From contig CALSCQ010001266.1 in assembly GCA_943704525.1 (NCBI GenBank), positions 1-41,915 on the forward strand: a stretch of DNA of 41,915 nucleotides, written 5' to 3'. The notes below the pieces were generated by a model, which was not told the DNA's origin, made no database searches, and saw nothing but the letters and a program-made list of their open reading frames with translations. Position numbers and translations under genes: made by a program. How positions within the stretch are numbered: the first letter of the stretch is position 1; each line of letters opens with the position of its first letter. This DNA is from Pigoraptor vietnamica (lineage: Eukaryota; Opisthokonta; Filasterea). Shown here piece by piece: positions 23,001 through 33,268 of this stretch.

Positions 23001-24126
23001 CGCCTTCGCCCGTTCAAGCAGCGCACGCATCTCCGCCACCTCCCTGTCGTGCGACGCAGAGCGCTCGTCGGCCCCACGCAATGCCCCATCCGCGGCCGCG
23101 CGCGCAGCGGCACCTTCCGACCGAGCCACCGCCAGCTCCTGCTGAGCCTTCTCGAGCTGCGACTCGAGGGAGGCGACCATCTGCTCGCGCTCGGCCGCCA
23201 CAAGCATGGCCGTGTCAAGGGACGCCCTCGCCACGCCCGCTTCAGCCGCCAGGGCCTCGTTTTCCTCGACGGTGCGCTGCAGCGCGGCCATAGAAGTCTT
23301 CATCTCTGCGTGACGAAATGCGCGAGTGCGCACAAGTGAATAACACGCGAAAAACAAAAGAGATATCAGCGCCGAATCGACAACGGCCAACCACAAAAAC
23401 AGACTTGCCTTCGAGCTTCGACGCGTGATCCGCGGCGAGGCGGTCGGCTTCGGCCAATCGCGCGCACAGTCGGTCGCACTCGGCACGCAGCTCGGCGTCG
23501 TCCGCAGCAGCCGCTCCACTCTGCGCCTGCGCCTTGAGACGCGCAATCTCCGCATCTTTCTCGCTCAGACGCCCTTGGAATGCCTCCGCGAGCGCAGCCT
23601 TCGCCTCGACGTCGAGCCGGTGGACCTCGTTCAACTCTTGGATGCGCCGCGACGACGCGTCCTGCGCCTTCTCCAGCGTGCGCTCCAGCAGCTCGCTCTT
23701 CGCCGCCAGCTCGCGCGAGGTGCGTATGAGTTCGTTGATGCGTCCGTGGTACTTGCGCAGCTTGTCGGTCCGCCGCACCAGCGCCGACACGAGCTCCTCC
23801 CGCGACGCCGTCTCGACGTTCAGCGCCGGCAGCGCGAGCCCGCCGTCCCCTTCGTTGGTGGTCGGAGGTCCATCGCCCTTCTCGACAGTTGCGGCTGCGA
23901 CGATGGGGCTTGTCGACACGCCGTTGTGCGTGCCCTTTGCCTCCGCAGCGGGTGATGCGGGCCGCTCATTTCGCGCAAGCGTCGGAGAGGGCGGTGCCTG
24001 CGCAAGGGGCGGTGGGGCTGCTGCGACGGGGATGGATGGCGCGAGTGTGGGCGGCCCAGCAGGGGACGCAGGCGCCGGCGACGCGGCAATCTCCGCCTTG
24101 AGGCGGTCCTTGAGATTTTTGAACAT
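17052..24126 (-). CDS. GRIP-domain golgin A (golgin-245/golgin-97 type), long paralogue with assembly gap
   Basis: Predicted trans-Golgi tether. Exons on the minus strand: 24126-23409, 23305-18336, 18184-17948, 17829-17605, 17444-17358 and 17111-17052, about 2,098 codons including 32 unknown. The N-terminus MFKNLKDRLKAEIA resembles the vesicle-capture motif of golgin-97/245. A Pro/Ser/Ala linker is followed by EELVSALVRRTDKLRKY and a very long Ala/Glu-rich coiled coil containing at least six copies of a module with ETSFADRDQATTALQEAYGE. The C-terminal GRIP domain reads NFEYLQYVILHYMVGSDAE, then VKYLTNVLGTMLRFTPEQWK; the invariant Tyr of GRIP, which contacts ARL1, is in FEYL. The last exon ends WWSYVSPAPLNYNQLRK. 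Intron 1 is inferred as GC-AG (AAG/GCAAGT). The frame is open upstream to 24372, so an 82-residue longer N-terminus is possible, but the paralogue supports 24126. Confidence 0.9.
19720..22660. repeat. Homogenised internal repeats of golgin A coiled coil
   Basis: Six copies of a ~126-bp module (42 residues, LEERLR to AALAD) lie within the exon, some with larger conserved flanks (EKEKALAEATTSVAALNASL and ERQQAEVNAEA). Segments 21412-21630 and 22053-22270 are nearly identical over more than 200 bp, far closer than protein selection alone would require. Copy spacing varies from about 0.2 to 0.7 kb. Confidence 0.9.
21312..21407. other. Assembly gap of 96 N
   Basis: Unknown bases interrupt golgin A. 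The 120 bp immediately left (21192-21311) and the 120 bp immediately right (21408-21527) are identical. 96 is a multiple of three, so the frame stays open across it. Confidence 1.
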
Positions 24127-24756
24127 GGGTGGCGTGCGGTGCGCCGCAAACGGCGAGGATGCGACCAATGGGCTGCGGGTGTCGTCAGTGAGCGCGAGGG
24201 CCGCGCGCAGTCCGAGTGGATCCCCCGCGCGCAAAGGGGACACGCGAACGCCAAGGGGACCCACAAGCGCAGAGACGCCCGGTGTGGATGGCTCGTGGGT
24301 GGATGACGCAGAGTCGTCGTCGTCACTGTTGCCGCGAGTCAGGGACTGAAGCGCGTGGAAGGCCACGAACATGCTCCGCGTGGCGCGCCCTTAGAAAGTG
24401 TGATGGTGTGCGAGCGCTTGCCCGCATCAACGCGAGATGCGCCAAGACTCGCTGTGTAGTGTGTGTTTGTGCGTGTTGTGGCTTCAAACTTGCATCCGCC
24501 AGCACATATGGACGAAAGGCAACCACATGTGGGCGAGGGCCTGACAGGTGGCTGAAACCCCAACCACGCATCAAACACGGCAATTTCGATGAATTGGCTT
24601 GCATTGTTGTATGTGTGACTGTATTGAGGGCGCTGTGCTTTCCCGCCAGGGGCTGTGCACGCATGCCTCACTCGAACGATAGACACAGCGACACGGAGAC
24701 AGTGCTGCCGAGAGAGAACGTATGTCGCGGCTGTTGCGCGCAGACTGTCGTCCATC
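24127..24756. other. Spacer between tandem golgin genes
   Basis: About 630 bp between the golgin A start and the golgin B stop, which should contain the golgin A promoter and the golgin B 3' UTR. The golgin A frame remains open for 246 bp of it (to 24372). Nothing else is recognisable. Confidence 0.5.
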
Positions 24757-27700
24757 TCACTTTCGGACCTTGTTGTAGTTGACGCGCGGGGACGAAGTGC
24801 CCCACCACGACGACGTCTGCGCCGAGACAACGCAAGGTCGGTCAGCAGGATACAAGGCGAACAGGAAGAGTCTCAATGTGATATGCAGGCATTTCCGATC
24901 GAACCGTAAGGGATCTGAATGTGCAAGGTCACGTGCCTTCTTCTGATCGGCCGCCTGTCGCACGAGCTTCCACTGCTCCGGCGTGAACTTGAGCATGGTC
25001 CCAAGCACATTGGTGAGGTGCTTCACCTGCGACGCACACATTAAAACTCGTAAGTACATCGCCCCATCACAGCCGAATATGGGAAATTGTGACGCAGAGA
25101 TGCCAAGTGCCGAAGGTCAAAAATTAAGCGTCAACAGCATGCACCAACAGTAACAACTCCCAGCATCCCACCTCCGATTCCGTGCCGACCATGTACTTGA
25201 GCACGACGTACTGCAGGTACTCCATGTTCAACGACCCATCCGCGCGCGTGGGGCCGCTCTGCGCCGACACGGTGTCCGACGGGCGACGCGCCTCGTGACG
25301 CCGGGCCTCCTCCGCCGCCGAGTGCCCGTTGGCATTCTGCGGCGTGGACGGCCCTTGCAAAGGGGGCGTCGAAGGGGTCGAGTCAATGTCTTCGCCGAGC
25401 GAAAACTGCCGTTGGGGCTTCTGGGACGTCGGCGAGTCCTCGCCTGGGTTGATTTTCTGCGCGACCGACAACTCAATGGATGAGAAAGTGGAGCATTCAA
25501 TTGGGCTCGAATGAGCCGCAAATAGAAGCACCCAATGAAAGATGAGGCACAAAGACACCAAAAACCAAGAGAGCTCCTTGGACACACGGACAATTACAAC
25601 ACACATGAGTGCCCACCAATTCACGCTGCAGCGTGCGCTTGAGGTCGGCGATGCGCTGCTGGTGCACCTTGAGCGTGCGCTGGTGTTCCGCGTTCGCCTC
25701 CTCCAGCATCTGTCGAAGCTGCGAGGCCTCGGCGTCCGCTGCGTCCGCGCGCGTCGTGAGCGCCTCCACCGACGCCGCCGACTCGGCGAGAGAGCGCTCG
25801 AGCTCGTTACGCATGAGCAGGTCGCCTTCGCGCATTTGGTGCGCCTCCGACAGCTGCGTCAACACGGCCTGCAGTTCGTTGCTGGCCGCGTGAAGGTCAT
25901 TCTGCGAACGTAGAGACCGCGAGTGAGCAGCTGCAGACAATTACGGAGGTGCACAATGGACACGCTTGCAATAAGGAGACATGGCACGTGACATCGGACG
26001 CACCCGAAGCGATGCGTTCGCGCGCGCCAGTTCGCGCGCCTCTTCTTTTGCCGATTCGCAGTTGGCCTCCGCCACGGCCAACTGCCGCACGCTCTCCTCC
26101 AGCTCGGGCAGTCGTGCGCGGAGGGCGCTGATCTCGTCGTTCAAAGCCGCAATTTCCTCGCGCAGTGCCCTCTCAGCCGCCGCGTGCGACTCGCGGTCCG
26201 CCTGCGCCGCACTCGCACTAGCTTCGAGGTCCTGGCGCGCGCCCCGAAGCTCCGCCGACACTGCCGCCAGCGCATCGTCGGACGCCTGCGCGCGCGCGCG
26301 CGCCGCCCCCTCCCGCCCCGACAGCTCCATTAGCCGCGACTCGAGCTCTTCGATGCGCACCGATAGCCTCGCGCCCATTTCCTGCGACGTGGCGAGGTCC
26401 GCGCGCATGGCCGCCATCTCTCCGTCGCGCGCCGACAGCGCCGCCTCGGCCTCTCCCAACTGCTGCTCCAGCCGACGCACAAGCGCTTCCTTGTCGCGAA
26501 CGGCCTGCCGAGCGGCGCCAAGGGCCTCGTCCGCCGCGGTGAACGCGCGCTCGCGCTCGATGAGTGCGTCGCGGAGTGCGTCGCTCGCGCGGTCCCTGTC
26601 CTGCTGGCTGGCCTCCATCGACGCAACGGCAGCGCGGAGGGCGCGCGCCTGCTGCTCCAGCGACGCCTTCTCGCCCTCAAGCGAGGTCATGGCATCCTGA
26701 AGTTCGCGCGCCCGTGTCTAGTGTATTCACGTGCGGTGGAATGTGAGAGAGGCAGGTAAGAAAAAACGCTCGATGTACGATAAAAAACAACAATAACTCT
26801 GCGAGAAGGAAAATAAACGCAAACGCACCTGCAGTGCATGGCGCTCCCCCTCCGTCGTCCGCGCCCGCCTCTCCGCGTCCTCGGCGGCTGCCCGGAGAGA
26901 GCTCCTCTCCGCGTCAAACCGCGCCTGTTCCCGCCGTGCCGCAGCCAGCGCGTCGTCCCTCTCCCCCTCGACCGACATCAGCCGCCCCCGCAGCGCGCTT
27001 GCCTCCTCCAGCGCCTTCTTCGACTGCTGCGAGAGCATGGCCTGCAACTCCTCAAGCCGCCCCTGCATCGATGCACGCTCCGCACGCGCCGCCTCCAGCT
27101 GGCCGGGGGTGGCCTCCGACGCCTCCGCCGCGCCGCCCTCCGCCGCGCTTGCCTCGCCTGCGCGGGAGGACGCGGTGGCCGATTCGAGCATCGCAATCCG
27201 CGTGCGCAAGGCGTCGGCGTCGTGCACCAGCTGCGCCTCCTTCTCCGCCGCCGCGTGCCGGAACGACTTGAGCTCGGCCGTCGCACGCGCGCACGACGCC
27301 TCCATCTCTTCGGCGCGCCGCTGCGCCTCTGCAAGCATCTGCTCGAGGCTGCCCACGCGGCGCGACAGCGCTTCCCGCGCAGCCTCCGCGTCGCTCAGCT
27401 TGCTCTCGTGCGCCTGCCTGTACGCGCGCAGCTCTGCCAGCGACTGCAGCGACGCCTCCGCCGCCGACAGCTTCTCCGCGGCGGCCTTGATCGCGGCATC
27501 CTTCTCGATCACCTGCTGTTCCAGCCGCCCGCACGCCAGCCATCGCTCCGACACCTTCTGCTCGGCCTCTGCGAGCGACGCGCGCATCGCCCCAAGCGCC
27601 TCCTTCGAGCGTTCGGCCGCCGCAGTCGCTTCCGCCGCCATGCGCTCCATCTCGGCCACCTTTGCGCGGAGGGCCTCGCACTCCCCCTGCGCATCGTCAG

Positions 27701-28337
27701 CGCGCTGTCGCACGGCATCCACGCTCACCGTCTGCCGCTGCGCCGCCTCGAGCTCGCCCTCCAGCCGCGCAATGTCCGCGTCCTTCTCCGCCAGACGCTC
27801 CCTGAACGCGTCCGCAAGTGCCGCCTTCGCCTCCAAGTCCAACTTGTGGACTTCGTTCAGCTCACGAATGCGACGAGACGAGGCATCCTGCTGCTTCTCC
27901 AAAGTGCGCTCGAGGAGCTCGTTGCGGGCCGCGAGTTCCCTCGACGTCCGCGTCAATTCCGACGCCTTCGCGTGAATACGGCGCAGCTTCTCCGTGCGCC
28001 GCACAAGCGCAGTCACGAGCTCTTCGCGCGTCGCCGTCTCCACATTCAGCGACGGCAGCGACAGCGTCTCGGCTTCGGGTTGCGCGGGCGTGCTGCGCGC
28101 ATCGTCGTCCGCGGGCGCGGCCACAGGCGTAGACGCAACTGGCGGCATCGACTCCACAGATGTCCTCATGCTCGCGGCTGCGCTGGACGCGGGACTCGCA
28201 GATCGCGTGGAAGTGCTCGTGCGCGCGCCCGGCGTTGCTGCGGTGGGCGTGGGTAAGCCGGGGGATGGCGGAGGGGCATCTTCCGCGGCCGCGGTGGCAA
28301 TCTCCGCCTTTAGGCGGTCCTTGAGGTTCTTGAACAT
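24757..28337 (-). CDS. GRIP-domain golgin B, short paralogue
   Basis: Second trans-Golgi golgin, in tandem with golgin A. Exons on the minus strand: 28337-26829, 26696-26004, 25901-25617, 25456-25172, 25026-24937 and 24816-24757, all phase 0, giving 973 aa. The N-terminus MFKNLKDRLKAEIATAA is identical to golgin A over 14 residues. It is followed by a Pro/Ser-rich linker, EELVTALVRRTEKLRRIH and ASSRRIRELNEVHKLD, aligning with golgin A and with the early coiled coil of golgin-245. The GRIP domain is NMEYLQYVVLKYMVGTESE then VKHLTNVLGTMLKFTPEQWK. The tail SSWWGTSSPRVNYNKVRK matches golgin A in an exon of exactly the same length. The intron before it must use GC (AAG/GCACGT), whereas golgin A has GTGCGT there. 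It lacks the repeated ETSFADRD module. It diverges from Mdm34. Confidence 0.92.
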
Positions 28338-28920
28338 GGCGTCGCCTCACGCGGGGCGCCCCGCACTCGCAACGACCGCCACAGTCCAACTAGATGCCGC
28401 AGCGACGGATAACGATTGAAGTGTTTTCCTCAAGCGACAGTCGAAACGGATCTGTCGCACACCAACGTGCGTGAGAGAGAAAACTCGATGGCCGAGCGAC
28501 GGCGATCCTGCGAATGAAGACTGCTCTACGGTACAAAGAGAATGGCGCACATTGCCACAGCGGGCACTTTCATAGCACCTTCTCTCTTCAAGCAAAGGAG
28601 AGGGACGCTGAGCGCACCAAGCCCGAGACCGCTAATTGATACTGCGTGGCTCTGAGTACGTACTCACCACTATATGGCCGTACAAATATCATTGAAATGT
28701 CCACTTAAAACTGATGGAAAAAGAAGGGCTGTTGCAATCTGCGCGGGTGTCAGCTGGGTGCGACAAACCCCCACCCTTCTCGGACCGCGTCATGGCTCTC
28801 ACACCACAACACTGGCAAAAAACTCACAGCGCACAAATCTTATGTTCAACTGTCGTCGAGCTATGCTGCGCGTGTCGCTGTGGTCTCTGTGCGCGCCCAT
28901 CTTGCGCCCTCCACGGCGCC
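28338..28920. other. Divergent upstream region of golgin B and Mdm34
   Basis: About 580 bp with no gene. Composition is mixed, with a less GC-rich part around 28630-28740. It is presumed to contain both promoters; no convincing element stands out. Confidence 0.5.
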
Positions 28921-30818
28921 ATGGCCTTCTGCTTCAAGTGGCCCGAGTTCTCGGCAGACCTTGTGAACACGGCCAAGAAGGAGCTGACAAAGGCGCTCAA
29001 TTCGGGCGAGAGACACCCGTCGATTGCCGACGATATTGTGGTCCACGACGTGCACTTTGGAACGAAGGTGCGGTGTCTTGCGCGTGTTATGCTGGGTGAT
29101 GTGGAATGTCGCGCACACGCGCGCAACCGCACTCAGACGACACTCGCGCACGTACGCACACACACAGAATACGCAAGCACGCCACATATTACACACACGG
29201 CACTCATCGTTTTGCAACGGTGTGAATGAGCAGGCACCAGAGCTCGTTATTCTTGAGATTTCGGACGTCTCCGAGTCTCGCTTTCGTGGTATCTTCCGCT
29301 TGTCGTACAGCGGAGATGCCTACATTGTCCTCCATACGAAGGCGCAGGTGAGAGGCGCTTGCGTGATTCGTGTGTGCTGTGTCGGTTGTGTTGTGTGTGG
29401 GCGCAATTGTATAGGTGTGTTGTGCCAACTACATCCACCGCGTTCACGTGAAGTACTTATCCCGCACACACGCGCGTACACTTGCACACATACCTACATG
29501 CCTACTCGCGCGCACACGCACACCACCGCTCATGCATGCGGAACCCTCACACTCCCGCTGTTATTCAGGCGAATCCCATCAACCCCACGCGGCCACGGTC
29601 GGCAATCACGAAGCACGGCATTCTCGCCGCGAGCAAGCGACTCGTTGTTCCGCTTGAGATTAAGATTAGCGCATTGCGATTGCATGGCATTGCCACGCTC
29701 GAGGTCACAAAGACCAAAGGGATCACGCTGGCGTTTAAGAACGACCCCTTGAAAAGTGTGACGGTGGGTGTGCGTACATGGGCTTGCGGCATACTTTACC
29801 CGCGCACGCACACATGCACAGCCATTGGATCGCTCCATTGCAACCAGCGTGTTCACTGCGAATAACTCTTGTTGGCACACAGGTCAATACGACCTTTGAC
29901 GACCAGCCCAGTGTGCGGCGGCATCTGCAGTCTGTGATCGAGGAGCAGTTGCGGTGCCTCGTGAACCACACTCTCCCGCGACTGGTCCACATTCTCTCCC
30001 TCGGCGACAAGGCCAAGGATGCGGTGCGTGTGTGCGCTTCTGCGTTCGCTCACGGCACGGTTTGAGACAGTGTCGCCAACCTCTGACATGTTCTCACATT
30101 GTAATGCATATAACAGGAACCGCCGGGCGAGTGGGAACCCGAGCGCACCCCCTACGCAACGCCCACGACATCACCGCCGCAGTCTCGGCGTCCGCACGCA
30201 GGCGGCGGCGCCTTCTCGCTCCACTCTGCGACCGATTCCCTCCTCAAGACGATCGTGAGCGACATGATGGAAGACGACGAGCGCGTCCACGCCGTCGAGG
30301 CGTGCAACAATCTCACAGCCCACATGGGCACCCTCACGGCCGTGCGCCGCACCATCTCGCCGTACGCCGGTCTCGCGCAGCACGTGAAGCACAGGGGACC
30401 GGGACCGTCCGACACGGCGTCGCTCCCAGGGCGGTCGCCGCGCAGCAGTCTCGCCGGCGTGTCGCTCGCGGTGCCCGACGCGCATCCGGGGCTTCTGGGC
30501 CTCGGCCTGCAGTCGTCCGTGCGCGACGCTGCCTTCCGTAACGGCCTGGTCACGCCACCGTCCGTCGACGGCAGCGGCACGTCCACCCCTCGCGCGTCTC
30601 TCTCCAGTGCTGCGGGCGCCTTTGTGAAGTCGAGCAGTCTGTCGAGTCTGAGCGAGGGAAAGCTGCTGCACGGCGCAGCACCGGAAGGGCTCCGTGCGGT
30701 GGCGAAGCGCATCCCGCGGTCGTCGATTGGGCTGCATGGTGCCCCAATGGACAACGACGCCTTTGTGGATCTCTTGGAGAACATCCGGGACGGCGTCGAG
30801 GGAAGCGAACTGGACTGA
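28921..30818 (+). CDS. MDM34: Mdm34, ERMES complex subunit with SMP lipid-transfer domain
   Basis: Mdm34 sits on the mitochondrial outer membrane side of the ER-mitochondria encounter structure and moves phospholipid through its SMP domain. Exons 28921-29067, 29234-29347, 29569-29763, 29883-30023 and 30117-30818, all phase 0, give 432 aa. The SMP domain spans about residues 1-200. [14 protein letters not shown], then [14 protein letters not shown], then [11 protein letters not shown], then [20 protein letters not shown], then [14 protein letters not shown] match the Mdm34 family block by block. A further family block ([18 protein letters not shown]) lies in the last exon, within an otherwise Ser/Pro-rich, probably disordered C-terminal half. 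Other ERMES genes are not in this window. The start has a good context (GCCATGG). Confidence 0.92.
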
Positions 30819-31279
30819 GCACGCAGAGCCAGACTGTCGTACGCATCTCCCACCAGCACAACGTCTCGACTGGCGCATCGCATCCCGACGGCCACAGGCA
30901 TGGCCAATAGCACGCCAAGACGCGCACTCCGTTTGCGATGTGTTGCAGTTCCCGTCGATCGAAAATCTGATTGTGGTGTACCTAAGGCCTCCTCCATATC
31001 GAGTGTTGTTTGTATTGAAATTTGTATGAATTTTTGCGCCCATCAAATTGCTCACCGTATGATAAACGGGCTAGGCCCGCAGTGTCCAAGAAAATTGTAT
31101 ACGCAAATTTCCATAGTGTGATTGTGGCTGTGTAACAATTTGTAACATATCCGGGGTGGTGACGCACCTCGTGGCACACAGCGGCAACGATACCCTCATT
31201 ACGCAGAGATCTGCTAATACAGACAAGCATCTACAAGCGCCTCTCAGCATCCGAGACTCTCTCTCTTCGCCAACAGAAA
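30819..31279. other. Intergenic region between Mdm34 and eEF1B-alpha
   Basis: About 460 bp. The middle (about 31010-31150) is clearly AT-richer than its surroundings and ends with ATATCCGGGGTGG (31148-31160), sharing ATCCGGGGT with the AT-rich island near 6000. It presumably contains the eEF1B-alpha promoter. No gene. Confidence 0.5.
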
Positions 31280-33102
31280 ATGCCGTTCGCCAACCTTGAC
31301 AAGCCCGAGGGCCTTGCTCACCTCAACGAGCACCTCGCCGACAAGAGCTACATTGAGGGGTGCGTCACGTCGTGTGTTACGCGGGCGGGAGAGAGCGAAT
31401 GCCAATGTATTTAGCGTGTTTCAAGCTGGCCAGTCTCGCTGACCGCTGGATTCTGTTGCGCAGCTACACGCCCTCGGCCGCCGACGCCGTCGTCTTTGGC
31501 GCCCTCAAGAGCGCGCCCGCCGCGACGTACGAGCACGTGCTCCGCTGGTACAAGCACATTGCCTCGTACGGTGCCCAGAAGGACAGGTATGTGCGTGATC
31601 CGAGTGCGTCGTGTTGTGGTTCGTGCGCCCTTATCCTGTCATTTACATCGTACTGCGGAGGCTAATCGTGCTGTTGCGCTGAACAGCTTCCCTGGCGAGA
31701 AGAAGGACCTCTCGGCGTACGGTGGCTCTGCTGCGACGGCCGCTGCCGCCGCCGGCAAGAAGGATGCCGCGCCTGCCGATGATGACGACATTGACCTCTT
31801 TGGCTCTGACGAGGAGGACGAGGAGGCCGCCAAGATCCGCGAGCAGCGCCTTGCCGAGTACGCCGCCAAGAAGGGCAACAAGCCGGTGAGTGTGCGCTGT
31901 CGTGTGTTGGCCGTTATTGCGCGAGGCGTTGTGTGTTGGTTCGTCGGCTGGTGCGATTCGCTTCCCCGGTGTCGGCGCTCCGTGTGCTGGGGACAGAATA
32001 TATTGAGAGTGAGGTCGTTGTGACGTGGCGCGGCAGTGGAGTAACCCGTGGCCTCGCAGGTGATTATTGCCAAGTCGAGCCTTCTCATTGACGTCAAGCC
32101 GTGGGATGACGAGACGGACATGGCCGAGATGGAGCGCCTGGTGCGTCATGCTTGCTGTTGACATTGCGTGCGCGAATGTGTATGTGTGTGTGTGTGGTGA
32201 CTTGGTGTGTGTCTGTGTGTTCGACTGCCGCGCGAGTGCCTCGTGTGTGCGTGCGCGTTGTGGTGGTTACGTGTGTGACGTGTGGTCATCTCCGCGCACT
32301 CTTTATTGACTGTGCTCTTTGTAACTTGTCTTCAGGTGCGCACGATCGAGGCTGATGGCCTCGTGTGGGGTGCCAGCAAGCTCGTCCCGATTGGCTACGG
32401 CATCAAGGTGCGCCAATGGGGCGAAAGCGCCCTGCGTGCGTGCATGTGCCGTGTCTGTCCAATGTACTATTGCGCTTGCGTGCGTGCATGTGTCGTGTTG
32501 TCTACTTAAGAAGAGTGCACAGTCTATCGATTCCACTTTTTTTTGTGGTTTCACTATTCCAATGTGTAGAGAGTGCGCCAGTGGGGATGGACACCGTCTC
32601 GGGGATAAGGACTGACGCTTCCCCTCCCTTCCCCGTGCTTCGGACGAGCAGAAGCTGCAGATCAACGCCGTCATCGAGGACGACAAGATTTCGACCGACT
32701 GGCTCGACGAGATGATCACGGGCTTTGAGGACCACGTGGGTGCACTGCCTCTCTTTGCTCCCTCGCTCTGTTGTTGGTGCATGTGCGCGTGTGTTGAATC
32801 ATAGTTCTCTCTCTCGCGCGCGCCTTGGTGGCGTCCTCAACTGCCCATGGAATTTAAGCCGATCGGCCAAGCCGTCGTTCCTTCTGACCGTCCCTCTCTC
32901 TGTGGTCGGCCAAGCCGTTCTTCCCCCCCTGACCGTCCCTCTGTCTGTTGTGCTCCCTCTGACCGTCCCTCTGGCTGTTGTGCTCCCTCTGACCGTCCTC
33001 TGTCTGTTGTGCTCCCTCTGACCGTCCTTTGCTCCCTCTGACCGTCCCTCTGTCTGTGAGCAGGTGCAATCGATGGACATTGCTGCGTTCAACAAGATCT
33101 GA
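31280..33102 (+). CDS. EEF1B2: Translation elongation factor 1 beta (eEF1B-alpha), 7 exons
   Basis: Guanine nucleotide exchange factor that reloads eEF1A with GTP. Exons 31280-31359, 31464-31586, 31687-31885, 32060-32140, 32336-32407, 32652-32735 and 33064-33102 give 225 aa, the same as the human protein. The N-terminal GST-C-like region includes [14 protein letters not shown] and [16 protein letters not shown]. The acidic linker [16 protein letters not shown] holds the conserved casein-kinase-2-type serine. The C-terminal GEF domain reads [16 protein letters not shown], then [20 protein letters not shown], then [13 protein letters not shown], ending [11 protein letters not shown]. The start has an A-rich context typical of highly expressed translation genes. 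It converges with the GTPase-PH-LRR gene. Confidence 0.97.
32875..33060. repeat. Minisatellite in the last eEF1B-alpha intron
   Basis: Imperfect tandem copies of CCCTCTGACCGTCCCTCTG with TCTGTTGTG or TCGGCCAAGCCGTTC linkers, about seven in all, the last abutting the acceptor GTGAGCAG. The repeat makes the pyrimidine-rich tract before the final exon. Confidence 0.85.
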
Positions 33103-33268
33103 GCGCGCTCTCTCAACGGACACACGCCACACAACGGAAAGAAACGGAAAAAGACATCGGAAAATACACTGGATTTCGGAAACTGCCTCTGCCTCTGTGC
33201 TTTCTCGAAAGCATGCCTGAACCCAAAGCAGCTGAAGTCACAATCTATTTAATGGCCTCGTGCCTGGA

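Noticed and set aside
20914-23145. 743-codon plus-strand open frame antisense to golgin A
   Set aside because: It is a mirror of the Ala/Glu-rich coiled coil, giving Ser/Ala-rich sequence with no domain; golgin A on the minus strand has clear homology and intron structure.
26838-28256. 472-codon plus-strand open frame antisense to golgin B
   Set aside because: Arg/Leu-rich shadow of the golgin B first coding exon in a GC-rich coiled-coil region; no family features.
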